In this document: in pieces, positions 12,430 to 24,490 of the stretch
Layout of the letters: every line of letters begins with the position of its first letter
How positions within the stretch are numbered: the stretch's first letter is position 1
NCBI GenBank assembly: GCA_033439795.1
Contig: JAUTDP010000014.1
Coordinates: 62,001-126,000 of the forward strand
Direction of reading: 5' to 3'
Source of the DNA: Sordaria brevicollis
Taxonomy: Eukaryota > Ascomycota > Sordariomycetes > Sordariales > Sordariaceae
Length of the DNA: 64,000 bases
The notes under the pieces: generated by a model
What the model was told of the DNA's origin: nothing
The model's database searches: none
The model's input: only the letters and a program-made list of their open reading frames with translations
Position numbers and translations under genes: made by a program

Positions 12430-13645
12430 ATGTCTCTCACAGTAACCTCCGAGACCCAAACCATGAAGCCTGCAACGGCCTCCTCCTCCCCCTCCTCGTC
12501 CTCGGACGAGCCACCAACCCAGTCCTCCTCCCAAGTCAACATGGTAATCCGACAAGACCCCTTTTACATCACCTTAGACGCCTCCGCCCTTCTCGCCGTC
12601 TCCATCCTCACCGTTCTCGGCATGCACTTCGTCCACCGCGCCCTGCTCGAAGCGACCATCATCTCCGTGCCCATCATGCTCCTCATCCACAACGACTACC
12701 TCAACTTCCTCAAGCTCGGCCCCGGCGGGACCCCTCCCACTCCCTCCGGCTACGCCCGCCTGACCTTCTACCGCCTCTTCACCATCCGCGACCCTTTACA
12801 AGCTCCCGAGCGCGACCCCTCCCAGCTTCCCTCCGCCGGCATCCTAGCAACCAACCAACTCCCCGAATCTCCCTCCCCCAACGCCTCCTCCTCCAGCAAC
12901 AAGGTAGCAACAGGCCTGCCCTACCGCCCCGGCCCCCGCCCCTCCGTCGCCGGCCTCGCCCCCCAGCGTCAACTAAACCAAGCCGGGCCCTCACCCATCT
13001 ACCACGCCCTCCGGTCTTCTCTGGAATCTCTCGTCTCCCAACACCCGACCAAGTTCGTCACAGCCACATCCTGCTTGGAAAAACACGGGTTCGCGCTTTT
13101 TTCCAAACACCCCGTTAACGTGTGCGGAAACGGCGAGATCTGTCATATTCATACCCACAGCGATAGGAGTATGCACATGAATTTGCATCCGGATGATATC
13201 AAGGAGGTACTCCAAAAGGGGTGGGGGGAGAGACATCCTATGGCTTGGAGTACTGGGCAGCATGGTAAGGTGGGGAAGGAAGGGAAAGAAGGGAAAGAAG
13301 GGAAGGAAGGGGGGACAGGGAGTTCGTTGTGGGGGTGGTTAGGTTGGCCGGTTAGGAGTCCGGTGCCGGAGACTTTTACTATGGTTTATGCGCCTAGGGG
13401 TGAGTTTTTCTCCTTGTTTTTTTCCTTTTTTTTTTCCCGGGCCGTTCCTGTTAATGATGAAAGGGCCTTGTTGGTTGTTAGTAGGTAGTTGTTGAGTTAT
13501 ACTGACACAAGACTGGGTGGTAACAGATGAAAACGACCTACGAATCGTCTGCAAAATCATCGAGGCGGCCATCTGGTATACCGCTTGCGAAAAGGTGGAG
13601 ATCGTACCGCAGCCTGTTGTCGAGCAGCAGTCTTCTTCAGCTTGA
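12430..13645 (+). CDS. Luciferase-domain (DUF5519) membrane protein
   Basis: Exon 1 is 12430-13399 and exon 2 is 13527-13645, giving 362 aa. The 127-nt intron has GTGAGT and an ACAG acceptor. The ATG in CCCAACATG, starting MSLTVTSETQ, is preferred over an in-frame ATG at 12103 because the preceding ~109 codons are low-quality sequence. A hydrophobic stretch at about 45-90 likely spans or anchors in a membrane. The C-terminal ~130 residues match the pattern of the domain called luciferase-like/DUF5519: GEICHIHTHSDRSMHMNLHP, then GWGERHPMAW, then FTMVYAPR joined across the intron to DENDLRIV. A Gly-Lys-Glu repeat encoded by 13271-13312 lies inside the domain as an insertion. Biochemical function is unknown, and the name does not imply light emission. 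Confidence 0.82.
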
Positions 13646-15005
13646 TTGAGCGAGGAGATTGAATGAGGGTTATGAATGGAAAGTGTGGTATTGGTTGGGA
13701 AGACAAAGGTCGATCGAAGTTGCTGACAGGACTGGCCTTGAATGGGGAGTCGAAGAGGAACGAATGTAACGAAATCATTGATTTACAATATGAATGGTAA
13801 AGCGTGTGGTGTTTTGGTGTTTGTTGTTTCGTGTCTTGTATCATTTTGTTCGGTTTATACTTGGGGCTATTCGGCACTTTGGCGTCTGTATGTTATTACT
13901 CCAGCGTTAGCCTTCTGAAATCAACATCTACACATCTAAGCTCATTTGTAGACTTACTCTTGAAGGCGACAATATATCCTAGGTATGTACCTCCTCCAGT
14001 TTAAGTTGGGTAATTGTCATCTTTCGAAGAAAGTAGTTTACAAACCACCGTGAGCGTCGGTACATCCCTCGGCGAAACCACTAAAGGTCCATGCCGGAGT
14101 TAGAGTCGGGTCAAGCAGATCAACGCCGTTAGCACCAAAATGCAAATCATTCACATGGAATTTTAAACGAGCAAGGTATCATCGGTCTTCTTCGCAACAA
14201 AGAAAAAAAAAAGCCCTTTAAAGGTACAAACAAGACTACAGTTAGTTTAAGTTTGCTTACACAACATCCATCCACATGCAATCCATCACCCTTCTTCTTC
14301 TTCTTTCCTTTCATCTCTCCACCTCCTTTACCTCTCGACTGTGTATAAGGTATAATCCAAAAACCACAGTCCGAGGGGACTCGTCCAACCGTCGTTGTTT
14401 GAGTTCTATGAAAACCACCACGTTTCTTAGAACCCCTTTATTCCGGCCGTCCTTAAATTCTTCCCACCTTTCCCAAAACCCTTCTTCTTCTCGTTTGTTT
14501 GTCGTTTCCTACCATTCCATCCATCCCCGGCTTATATGCAAATATTCATGTATGCTGCAGTCCTTCTCTTTTTCTTCCCAAAATGAAATCTTGTACAATG
14601 GATTCGCACCACACATGGACATTTCGCGAAAACACAACACACGAAGAAAAAACCACCCCGCCTAGCAACTCATCCCAAGAGCCCCCATGTTGATATATCG
14701 CACCCCGTTAAGCGAGTACCATATAGGAGGCACATTGGGACAAAATTGCTGGACGTTTGGTGTTGGATGATTTTTCGTCGCGTGTGTGTGTGTGAAAAGA
14801 AAACATCGAATCGACCGACCGACCGACCGGGAAACAACCCAACTCCGAAACAAATGGGGACATTCAATGTGGGGAAGACGCTTTTTCTTTCTTCTCGTGA
14901 GCAAAAACAGGAAACACCACTCTCTCCATTATATTCGAAAATTGGTATCATTTGGATAAAATTCTTTCTCTCGCGCGGTCGTATCAAATCAGAAACGAGG
15001 TTTCT
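13646..15005. other. Intergenic between convergent genes, no supported gene
   Basis: The 1.36 kb separate the luciferase-domain gene from sdh1 on the opposite strand and should hold both 3' untranslated regions. It contains pyrimidine-rich tracts (about 14285-14310) and a short GACC tandem repeat near 14814-14829. I see no reliable coding frame or structured RNA. Confidence 0.6.
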
Positions 15006-17639
15006 TTAGTAGACACGCTTGAAGGGAGGAACAGGAGCGCACTCCTTCTCGTCGAGGGTCGTGTCAATGACACGGCGGTAACCGAGCTCGATCTTGCCGT
15101 GGGGCTGCTTCTGCCAAGAGAGGGTGTGCTTCATCCAGTTCTTGTCGTCACGCTCGGGGTAATCCTCGCGGGCGTGGGCACCACGAGACTCCTTGCGGTT
15201 GGCGGCGGAGACGGCGGTCTGGGTACTGTATTTGCAAGTCTGTCAGTATCTACTCAGTCGCATTCTCAGGAAAACGGGAATCTTACGCGCAAGTGAGCAA
15301 GTTGCGGAGCTCAAGGGTCTCGACAAGGTCAGAGTTCCAGATCATGGAACGATCCTTGATACCGACCTGGTCGAACATCTGGTCGACCTGGGTGATCTTC
15401 TCAACACCCTCGTCAAGTGACTCCTGGGTACGGAAGACGGAGACGTCGCGCTGCATGGTCTTCTGCATGGCGAGGCGGATCTCGGCGGTGCTCTTGGGGC
15501 CGTCGGAAGTGCGGATCTTGTCGAGGACCTCGATGGACTCGGCACCGGCATCGGCCTCAATGGCCTTCAGCTTGGCACCAGGAGTGAAGTTGTCACGGAT
15601 GGTGTGGGCGACGGCACGGCCGAAGACGACCAAGTCGAGAAGAGAGTTGGCACCAAGGCGGTTAGCACCGTGGACAGAGACGGAAGCAGCCTCACCGCAA
15701 GCGAAGAGACCAGGGACAACCTTGTCGTTGCCCTGCTCGTCGACGGTAAGAACCTCACCAGTGTAGCGAGTGGGGATACCACCCATGTTGTAGTGGACGG
15801 TGGGAAGGACGGGGATGGGCTGCTTGCGGACGTCGACACCGGCGAAGATACCGGCGGTCTCGGAGATACCGGGGAGACGCTCGGCGAGAATCTCGGCGGG
15901 GAGATGGCTAAGCTGGAGGTAGATGTGGTCCTTCTCGGGACCGACACCGCGGCCCTCGCGGATCTCCATGGTCATGGAGCGGGAGACGACGTCACGGGAG
16001 GCGAGATCCTTGGCGGTAGGGGCATAACGCTCCATGAAACGCTCACCCTCGGAGTTGAGGAGGTAACCACCCTCACCACGAGCACCCTCGGTGATCAAGC
16101 AGCCGGCGCCGTAGATACCGGTAGGGTGGAACTGGACGAACTCGAGATCCTGGTTGGGGAGACCGGCACGGGCAACCATGGCGGAACCGTCACCAGTGCA
16201 GGTGTGGGCGGAAGTGCAGGAGAAGTAGGCGCGTCCGTAACCACCGGTGGCGAGAACGGTGTTGTTGGCGAGGAAACGGTGGAGGGTGCCGTCCTCCTGG
16301 TTGTAGGCGAGGACACCACGGCACTCACCATCCTGCATGATCAGGTCGATGGCGAAGTACTCGATGAAGTAGTTGGTGTTGTGGCGGAGAGACTGGCCGT
16401 AGAGGGTGTGGAGAAGAGCGTGGCCGGTACGATCGGCAGCAGCGCAGGTGCGGTAGGCCTGGCCGCCCTTGCCGAACTCCTTGGACTGTCCACCGAAAGC
16501 ACGCTGGTAGCTGTGATTTTAAAGTATAAGCAAGATGCGTTCCCACCCGGTCTTTGCACAAAAAATACTTACATCTTGCCGTCCTCGGTACGGGAGAAGG
16601 GGCAGCCGTAGTTCTCGAGCTCGATAATGGAGTCGGGGGCCTCACGGGTCATGTAGTGAATAGCATCCTGGTCACCGAGCCAGTCGGAGCCCTTGACGGT
16701 GTCGTACATGTGCCATCTCCAGTCATCCTCGTGCATGTTGCCGAGCGCAGCGTTGATACCACCCTGGGCAGCGACGGTGTGAGATCTGGTGGGGAAGAGC
16801 TTGGAAATGCAGGCAGTGTTGAAGCCGGCCTCGGCGAGACCGAAAGCGGCACGGAGACCGGCACCGCCGGCACCGACAACGATGGCATCGTACTCGTGGT
16901 CCTAAAGTTGGGAGGAAGAATTGCGTGTCAACACCTTTTTTTTTGTTTTTTCCTCTGGCGGGATTTTCCCCATTGGGGAGGGGTCGGATAGCATGGGATA
17001 TAGGATATATCACGTACGATGACATGGTACTTGTTGCTGAGATGGGGAGAAGCCTCCTTAGCGCGGAGAGGACCGGGAGCGATGACGCGGGCTGTGAAGA
17101 TGTCGCCGGTTAGCCTGGTGTGTTCTCGAACGACTCCAACACCCTCTTGCGGTATCCGTGAAGCGGCGGCAGTAGTTTGCGCGACGGCGGAAGGCGGCGG
17201 GAAGGGTAATCGGAGGTGCGTGACGGGATGCTTCGGACTCACCGGCCGGCCTTGTCGAGGAAAAGGCTCTGTTCTGGACTCTGCTGGCGGCACGCGAAAG
17301 CTGTTGATGACGAAGAGGGTCTGGTCAGTGACGATGTTCTTGTTCTCTGTAGATCTGCTGCTGCTGCTGCTGCTGCGCTTCCTCCTTCCGTCTGTCGTCC
17401 CATGTTGCGAACTATCCCGAAGAGCTTCATTCTCTGTGTCCTTCTCTTCCTCCCCGCTTTTGTTCCTCGGCTGCAAGGGTAGCCAATGCGCGCGCGCGCA
17501 AAACGGACAGACAGACGGACAACAAGACGGCAACACCGAGGTTGTTGGAAGCAAAGCAAAGCAAGCAAGGCAAAGCTAAAGGAAGAAAAGCACTCACCGT
17601 GGGCGCCGCAGCCAACTTTCTCCAAGCCAAAGAGGACAT
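15006..17639 (-). CDS. sdh1: Succinate dehydrogenase flavoprotein subunit, mitochondrial
   Basis: This is the FAD subunit of respiratory complex II, which oxidises succinate to fumarate in the matrix. Six exons join in frame to 648 aa: 17598-17639, 17243-17300, 17018-17091, 16573-16901, 15287-16510 and 15006-15225. The first encodes only 14 residues ([14 protein letters not shown]). The second supplies the rest of an Arg/Ser-rich presequence ([13 protein letters not shown]), typical of a matrix-targeting signal. FAD-binding features include [14 protein letters not shown] at about 64-77 and [16 protein letters not shown], whose histidine at about position 99 is the expected covalent FAD site. 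[20 protein letters not shown] and the C-terminal [17 protein letters not shown] also match the family. Length is normal. Codon use is strongly biased, as expected of a highly expressed gene, and this produces a long antisense shadow frame. Confidence 0.96.
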
Positions 17640-19392
17640 TGTTCAACAACACTTCACTACTACTGACAACAACAGTTCGGTAGGGTGTGAATAGGTGTGA
17701 GGTGTCGAAGGGGGGGAAGGGAAGGTTAGGGTCGGGCGGGACGGGGTGGTGGGTTTTTGGGGAATAGGTAGGTAATGAATGGACGGATGGTAGGAATGGA
17801 TGGATTGGGTAGGACGGCGGGACTGGAACGGGAATGGGGACGGGTCGAGTGGTCGGTGGTGGTGGACGGTGCGGTGCGGACTGGTGGACGTTGAGGGTGG
17901 CCCGGGTTTGGATTATTACAATTGCGAACTTCCCTACGGGTTCGGGAGTCGGGTCACGTAGGAAATATTTGACGATTGGCTTTCCACACCACACTCACTG
18001 GGCACCACCAAGGACCCAGCAGTGGGCTACTTTTATCTTGTTGTTAAACTGTTGTACTTGCACTATCTCCAGTTCCCATGCTTGCCGAAAACCGACAACA
18101 AAGTCAACCTCACATTCGATCCATCCGACGAGTCCCATCCATCCCCGGCTTCTCTCCCACACCCGAACTCTTTCAGAAGGCGCTGGCTACCACTGCCAGA
18201 CAAGCCACTCTCCAAAACCGACTGCCCGACTCCATGCAGTTTCGGTTTCGATGAATTCCAAGACCCGATCCGCAACTCACACTCGACTCCAAGATATTCC
18301 AGTCCAGCCAATCACAAATAACGTATTACCCGAGTTGCCGGCATGTGGCCCGCGCTACGTCTCCACACAACTATCAACCGCCGCCCGTCGCCGTGACCCC
18401 CTCCACATTTTTGTCGAGCCTCACTGCCTCACAACGTACCAACAGATCCCTAACCCTGATCCTGAACTCACAGCTACTTGGATGAACGCGAACGCGCTGC
18501 GAGCATCAGCACAAGGGGCCAATGGCGTGTTAGCCTCGGGATGAGATGTCCGTGATCTCTGTTCCCTGCAGAGATCCGAGAGATCCAGATGGCAAATTTC
18601 CGTATCTGGCGCCGACCTTCTCGGTTTTCTTTCACATTTTCCTTTATTGTTCTTGTTTCTCTACAATTCTCTTGTACCGTGTCGTCGAACCCATGACAAC
18701 AGCTCCCATCTCATCGTTGGGGTTGTTGTAGTTGTCAGTACATAACAAACTCCGGCTTCGCTGGAAGAGAACAAAAAGCATGTGAGGCGGTACATCGATG
18801 GTGGGGCCCGTTCTCTCCAGAGCCAATCTTTATCCTCGGCATGGCAAATGAACCACTCACAGACAGCCAAATCCGTAACAAACCCCTGAACGTCTTGTTT
18901 TCAACTGCACAACATCCGTCATTCATCTTGCGGCAGGCAGGCAGGCAGGTTACCAAAGACTTTCTATAACAAGCTCATAAAAAGGGTATGTGTAAACAAT
19001 CAATCGCAAAGTGTATAAGACAACCATATTCTCTAGCCCGCATTTCTTCCATTCCATGAGATATCATGATACTTCCTTCCCGTCTCTTTTCGGTTGGAGC
19101 GCCAGTGATGTCATGCTACACCGGGAAATCCGTGTAACTGTACGGTATCAGAATTTCCGCCGGCATCCCTGTCCGGTTCGTCCGGCTCATGCCGGAGACA
19201 CTTCACACACCTTCCCTGATCCCGAGACATCCCCATCCACCACATTGTCTTCGAGAACGATGACGATAATCATCGCTCTTGTCATTCAACAACTTACAAC
19301 AGTGATATTGTAGCCTGTTCTGCGGAAGTTGAGTCTTCGCCCGCGGACCTTACTACACCGTATCACTCCTTCACTTTCCGGGCTGCACTGCA
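17640..19392. other. Intergenic, probable sdh1 promoter region
   Basis: This 1.75-kb stretch lies upstream of sdh1 and downstream of the PX-domain gene. An open frame at 17834-18544 on the plus strand lacks any recognisable domain or convincing codon pattern. A GCAG tandem repeat sits near 18932-18948. No RNA gene was recognised. Confidence 0.55.
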
Positions 19393-22300
19393 CTACTGGG
19401 CAAGCACCTGTCTCAGCTTGGCCAAGAACTCGTCCTTGAGCTTGTGGACCTCCGAAACCTCCGGCTTCGTGGGCTCTCCGGCGTTCCGCCTCAGACGGTC
19501 CTGTTTCTTGGCCCTCCTTCTCCGCTCGGCCTCGATCGGATCCATCTCCTCCTGGACCTCCTGTTCGGCCTCAGAGTCCGAGAGGTCGTCTTCGTAGTTC
19601 ATGTCCTCCAGGTCCATCTGGTCCAGGCCAAAGTCGCTGGCGCTGAACCCGCCTGGCACCGCGTCGACGCTCATGTTACCCTCTGCCGCCATCTTCTGGC
19701 GAGTCTTGTCGTGATGCCACTTCTTGCGGGCTTCCTGCCACGCGATCAGCTTGTTAATCTCGTCCATCGCCTTGTCCTTGTCGATTGCGCCGCTTTGCAC
19801 CGCTCCCTCGAACAAGGCGTTGATGTCCAGGGTGCCGTTCTTGGGACCGTGGCGCAGGAATTCCAGAATGCCCTCAATCCAGCCCATCAACTGCGTGAAC
19901 AAGCCGTTGTCATGTGTGTGCACCTCGTGAACGAACTTGTAAAAGTGCTGTTCGTGGCGTTGACACAAGTCGATAAACGCCTGCACGGTCTGATTAGGAT
20001 CTGCAGAGGCATCCTGATCCCGGCATTTCTCAACGACCTGGATCAGGTCATCAACGAATATTGCAAAATCAGTAACGCTGTTGTAGACGTTCGCCGACTT
20101 GTAGACCCTAACAAGCGGCTCGTAGAAGATTGTGAACAGATCCCGGAACAATTGCAAGGTGACAGGCTCCTCGATGAGATTGAGCATCATCAACTTGTCC
20201 CGCTGTCTGAGATACAGCTTCATGAGCTGCTTGAGGTATGAGAAGAGCTGCGCGCCCTGCTTTAGCTCCTCATCCACATTCTCAACTGCATTGTTGAATG
20301 CCACGTATGCGTTGTACAATCGCGTAACCTGCTCAGCGGTGAGAGCCGGATAGATCTGCTCTGAGCGCAGGATCGCAACGATAATGTCAACGTCGTCTTG
20401 GATAGCCTCCTCCCTGATCGCAACCTTGAGGGCCTCATCGCCATCCGTAAACTGCTTAAGCTTGTCCACAAACACCGGGTCGTCGATCTTAGCTGCGAGC
20501 GCATCTATGGACTTTTGTACGCTCTTGATACCGTCGTTCAGCGTCAACGAAAAGATGCGTTGCATCAAGGACCTGGCACCGAACGGTTGGGCGAGGAAGA
20601 TATCGAGAACGTTGGACATGACGGCCGCTGGGTTGGCAATCCTGATGACATTCTTCATAATCGTGTATGGAATCAGAGAATGGATCTTCTTCGCTTGGGC
20701 AAACAGTTCGGGCGAGTTGTCTTCGGCGAGGAACAGATGGTATATCGTGGCAGCGACTTCTATCCGCAGCCACTCGGCGAATTTCTGGTACTGGATGCTC
20801 AGATCCTGGATCGTTTCCTTCTCCTTGATTTCCTTGAACAGGTTGGTCAAACCGTTGTGCTCAACGATGTCTTGTCGGAACCTAAACAATCATGTGTGTT
20901 AGTGATTTGATTTACCAGCTCATCCTCGTGGGACTTACTGTTCCATGTAGACATCCAGATCCGCCGCCCGCTTCCTGGCAATTTCATAGAACTTCTTCTG
21001 CTCCTCCACCCTCTTCTCATCCATCTGCTTTCGACGGGCAATGTCCTGAAAGTCCTCATCTTTGAGTGTCGTAGGCTCACGGGTCAAAAATTCTGCAATG
21101 GCTTTCGTATGAGCGACCTGTGGATTTTGTAGTAATGTACGCAAGAAGGCGCGGAGAGATATCCTTTGGCTCTCACGGAAGAGTGTGATGTTCTATGAAT
21201 CTGTTAGCCGTAAAATCTTGACCAGTTTCGAAGGGTTTGCCTACCTCTTCCCTCCTTGGGCTGTCCAACCTCTGGTCATCCACAGATCGTCGGGGCGATG
21301 ATCGCCTAGAAGATGAAGAGCCCGTACGGCGATGTTCTCTCACGGAAAGGAACCTTGAAACGCCGCTCGCGCCGCCACCTGCGTTCCCGCTCTCTCCGCT
21401 CGGCAGTGGGACATCTCTGTTCACATTCTGTGTAGAGGCAGATGAGATGGATGAAACCTCCGAGTCATCCCCACCGCCAAAGAGGCCCGTCGCAGTCGTG
21501 CTCGTCTTGTTCTTCTTAGGAAGTGGAGGAAGGACCTTGCCGGGCAGCTCAAGCCGTAGTTCCTTATGAAGCTTGGCGAAGTCGCCATACCGCCTTCCGA
21601 CAAAGTATTCCTTTTCCCCTTTTCGTTTTACACGGAGCAGGAATTCCTAGATCATGTCAGCTTGGACATCTCACGATCAATTTCTGAGTGACCCAGAACA
21701 AAACGTACAGCATGCTTGTGGTGCCGGATATTTCGCTTAATCGAGATTATGCGAACTCCGGCAATGTTGACATCCCACCCATGCAAGTAGTTGCCCTCGG
21801 GCATGGACGAGAGAACCCCTGTATCGATAGCGTTCGCGTCCACGATTTCGAGCTCGGAGAAACGTATCCTCTCTTCGAATCCGGAAGATGTACGGACGCC
21901 CGAGACCATCATCAACTCGACCAACTTTTGTGCTTTCAGCGCCAGTTTCCTGCGCTTCGTCTCTTCGAGGCGGTCTTCGGATGATGAGATGTTCTTGCTC
22001 GCAAAGGATTCGAGGAACTGAATTCATCATAGTTGTCAGCCAAATGTTCCCATCCCACATCCCAGAGGCCAAAGGTAACAGGAAAGCCATGTCATACCAC
22101 TTGCAATTTATCCTGCCAAAACTCCTTCTCCTTCGCCTTATCGAGGAACGGAAACTCGCGAACATGATGAACGAAGATGTACCGTAGGATCGGCAGCTCA
22201 GAGTCCAAGGGCGAAATCTCCCCGAGGTCGGACTTGAAGGGGGCTCCAAAGCGTCGCAATGCCGTGGGCGAGTTGAGTTCCGAGATCTCCCATTTTACTT

Positions 22301-22673
22301 GCTCCGAGACGAGTTCCCGTTTGAGATCTGTTTATTTTGAAAAGACAAATGTGTAAGTTAGTCTTCGGTGGGCAACAAGCTGCTTCCTCGACAGGACCAG
22401 AACCAAATAAACCAGCAAATCCCACCTACAGTGTTCTTGTTTTCCTGTCAACATGTGTCGAGGAGATGTCAACGCATCGTTCTGTCCATCGATCGCCGGG
22501 CTGTCGTTGGCCTGTGTTGTAAGCGGAGCTGGGACCGCTGGGCGAATAGGAAGACCGCTGGGGGCGGTGTTGTTTGGCTCTACAGCAATGCTATTGCTTA
22601 GCACCTCGTTGACGTTTTGCTGCTGCTGTTGTGACAGTTCGCTGGTAACTTCGGCTTCTGGGTTCGATGCCAT
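19393..22673 (-). CDS. PX domain protein with PX-associated and DUF3818 regions (Ypr097w-like)
   Basis: The gene encodes a probable peripheral membrane, phosphoinositide-binding protein related to yeast Ypr097w, implicated in sterol/lipid homeostasis. Six exons join in frame to 975 aa: 22430-22673, 22098-22327, 21709-22017, 21245-21646, 20939-21192 and 19393-20881. The first 81 residues are disordered and Gln/Pro/Thr-rich. A PX-associated region follows at about 83-215 (LKRELVSEQVKWEISELNSP). The PX domain lies at about 220-330, with RRYGDFAKLHKELR and LELPGKVLPPLP, the usual basic and proline-rich lipid-contact elements. The long DUF3818 helical region runs from about 400 to 830. The C terminus is acidic then basic. 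The first donor splits a codon (phase 1) and all other phases close. Function is inferred from family only. Confidence 0.88.
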
Positions 22674-24349
22674 CCTTGCTGGAAGGATAGGACTGAGTGT
22701 GTATTGTTCGACTTTCGGTTGGCGCTATTGGAAGAAGAACCCTCGATCGTCAATTTTGGAGACTCCTCTTTGGTGTTTCGAAGCAAGAGAAGGAGAGACA
22801 AGAGATATCTCCTGTCTTATATACGGTTGACAAATCGTCTTGTATTGTAGACGTAGAGGTATGCTTGCGGCGAGGAAGGAGAGACTTGGTAGGGGAGCAG
22901 CAACCGGGTCCTGTCCTGCCTCGTAGGGTGTCCCTTACGTATGATTTGGTGGGGCAGCCAAGGTAAAGATATGGGTCGCGCAGGCTTGTAGGCAGTGTTG
23001 AGACTCTTGGCTGATTGCGCGTGCGGGTGCTTGGAAGTGAGCACCTGACAAGTTGCCGTTCTTGTAATACTCGGCGCAGCTCTTTTTGTTGTGCCGGTGT
23101 CCGAAAGTGTTCACTTCAAGTTGGTTGGAGGCGCGAGAGAAAGATATCGGATGGATTGGGCCGTTGCTTGGCAGTGGTTGTTCCCGTCGGAAGTAGGTAG
23201 ACTGGAATTTGGAGACAGGGAGGAGAAACTCCGAACTGAACGGTGCTGCGTATGCGTATGCAGAGAGGTGCTTCACCACTGGAGGCTGACTGGCCTTCGA
23301 AAGAATACAAGTCGGTCAAGATTGGTCCAGACGGGAGAGAGAGATGGGAAGGTCGAAAAGCCTATATGGATGAAAGGCGGTGTATTGGTGGTAGGAAAGT
23401 ATAACAGTAGTGAACAGGTAGAACTGGTAGGAACAACCAAAAAAGGTTGGCAACCTCAACACCAACAGCGGACAAGCAAGGCTCGTCCCAACTTGCTTTT
23501 GTTAGGTGACGGGACGAGAAGAGTCTTTGATCAGCACAAGGGGAAAGGAGGTGACGAGGGGTAACAGTAAAAGAGAGGGAAAGACCTGGGTAGGTTCAAG
23601 TTGGTGATGACAGATGACAGGGACCGTTGGGTTCGCTTGTTTCGTCCGTCTATCCCAGGCCACTTTTGTTCTCACCCGTACCTGGAAACGAGGTGATCGT
23701 TGGCAGAAGGAGGGGCAGCAAGGGCGAAAAAACGTGGTTGAAGCCAAAAACCAGGAGCAACAAGAAACAGAAAAGGTACGTGACGAAAAGGGCAATAATA
23801 AGGTGTGATAAAGATGGTGTAAGAGATAAGGTAGGTAGTCTAGACGTAGTACATAGACCTCGTGGTTGTTCCCAAATTCAGGGTCTTCTGCCGCTGACGC
23901 CAGCGGTCCAGGAAGTTGCCAGTTCTTCGGTTTGTGGCTCCTCCAGGCTAGAGACTTCGTCACATGTCCAGCTCAAGTATTCCGGCACTCCCGTTCATCT
24001 GTCACTCTAGTCATCTTTTTCTATTCAAAGAGTTTTCCTCGCTTTCTTTCTGACGACCACAAGCCCTGAGGTTGCGTGTTAGAAACGATGGGAAGACCAA
24101 AAAAGTTTCATGTACATAGGCCGCGTGTACATTGGGGCTTCGCAGCGCAGCATGCAAGCCCCCCAACCGCTGAGCGCCCCTCCATTGGGATATTCAATGA
24201 CGCCTTGGCATTTTTTCACTGAAAGTGCAGTCAGTGGCGCAATGGAACTTCCTCATTTTCACACACGGAACCTTCCATGCAATTGCCAGAACGCCCAGAC
24301 TCTTAGACGCTGGCTCGTCGGCACGCCCGTCTTGGTACAGGTAAGTACC
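22674..24349. other. Intergenic, no supported gene
   Basis: These 1.7 kb lie between the PX-domain gene and the left end of the pogo-like element. Base composition is normal for the gene blocks and shows no strong RIP. Only short, overlapping frames without domains occur. The region presumably carries the PX gene's promoter and 5' leader. Confidence 0.55.
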
Positions 24350-24351
24350 TA

Positions 24352-24490
24352 CTCGTCGGTTAGGGGCACAGACCATGGGCCGTGTGGGGCCTACCTTTGG
24401 GGGCCCGCTTCCAGCCAAGCCAACTTCCTCTCCTCGTCCCTCTGAGAGTCGGGAGTTTTACCTATAACGCGCAAGCTCTATAACGCTCCA
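24352..24490 (+). repeat. Left terminal inverted repeat of pogo-like copy B
   Basis: The outer 13 bases are CTCGTCGGTTAGG. An inner conserved block (GAGAGTCGGGAGTTTTACCT at 24446-24465, then the ATAACGCGCAAGCTC block) recurs inverted at 38838-38890 and in copy A at 5320-5380. The sequence is close to unmutated, whereas RIP is intense immediately after about 24490. Confidence 0.85.

Noticed and set aside
15604..16611. 335-codon plus-strand open frame
   Set aside because: It lies antisense to the sdh1 main exon. The strong codon bias of sdh1 removes stops from this frame, and its translation has Gly/Val/Thr-rich shadow composition and no domain.
17834..18544. 236-codon plus-strand frame upstream of sdh1
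   Set aside because: It has no domain, mixed codon use and low-complexity Pro/Ser/Thr content, and overlaps the expected promoter region.
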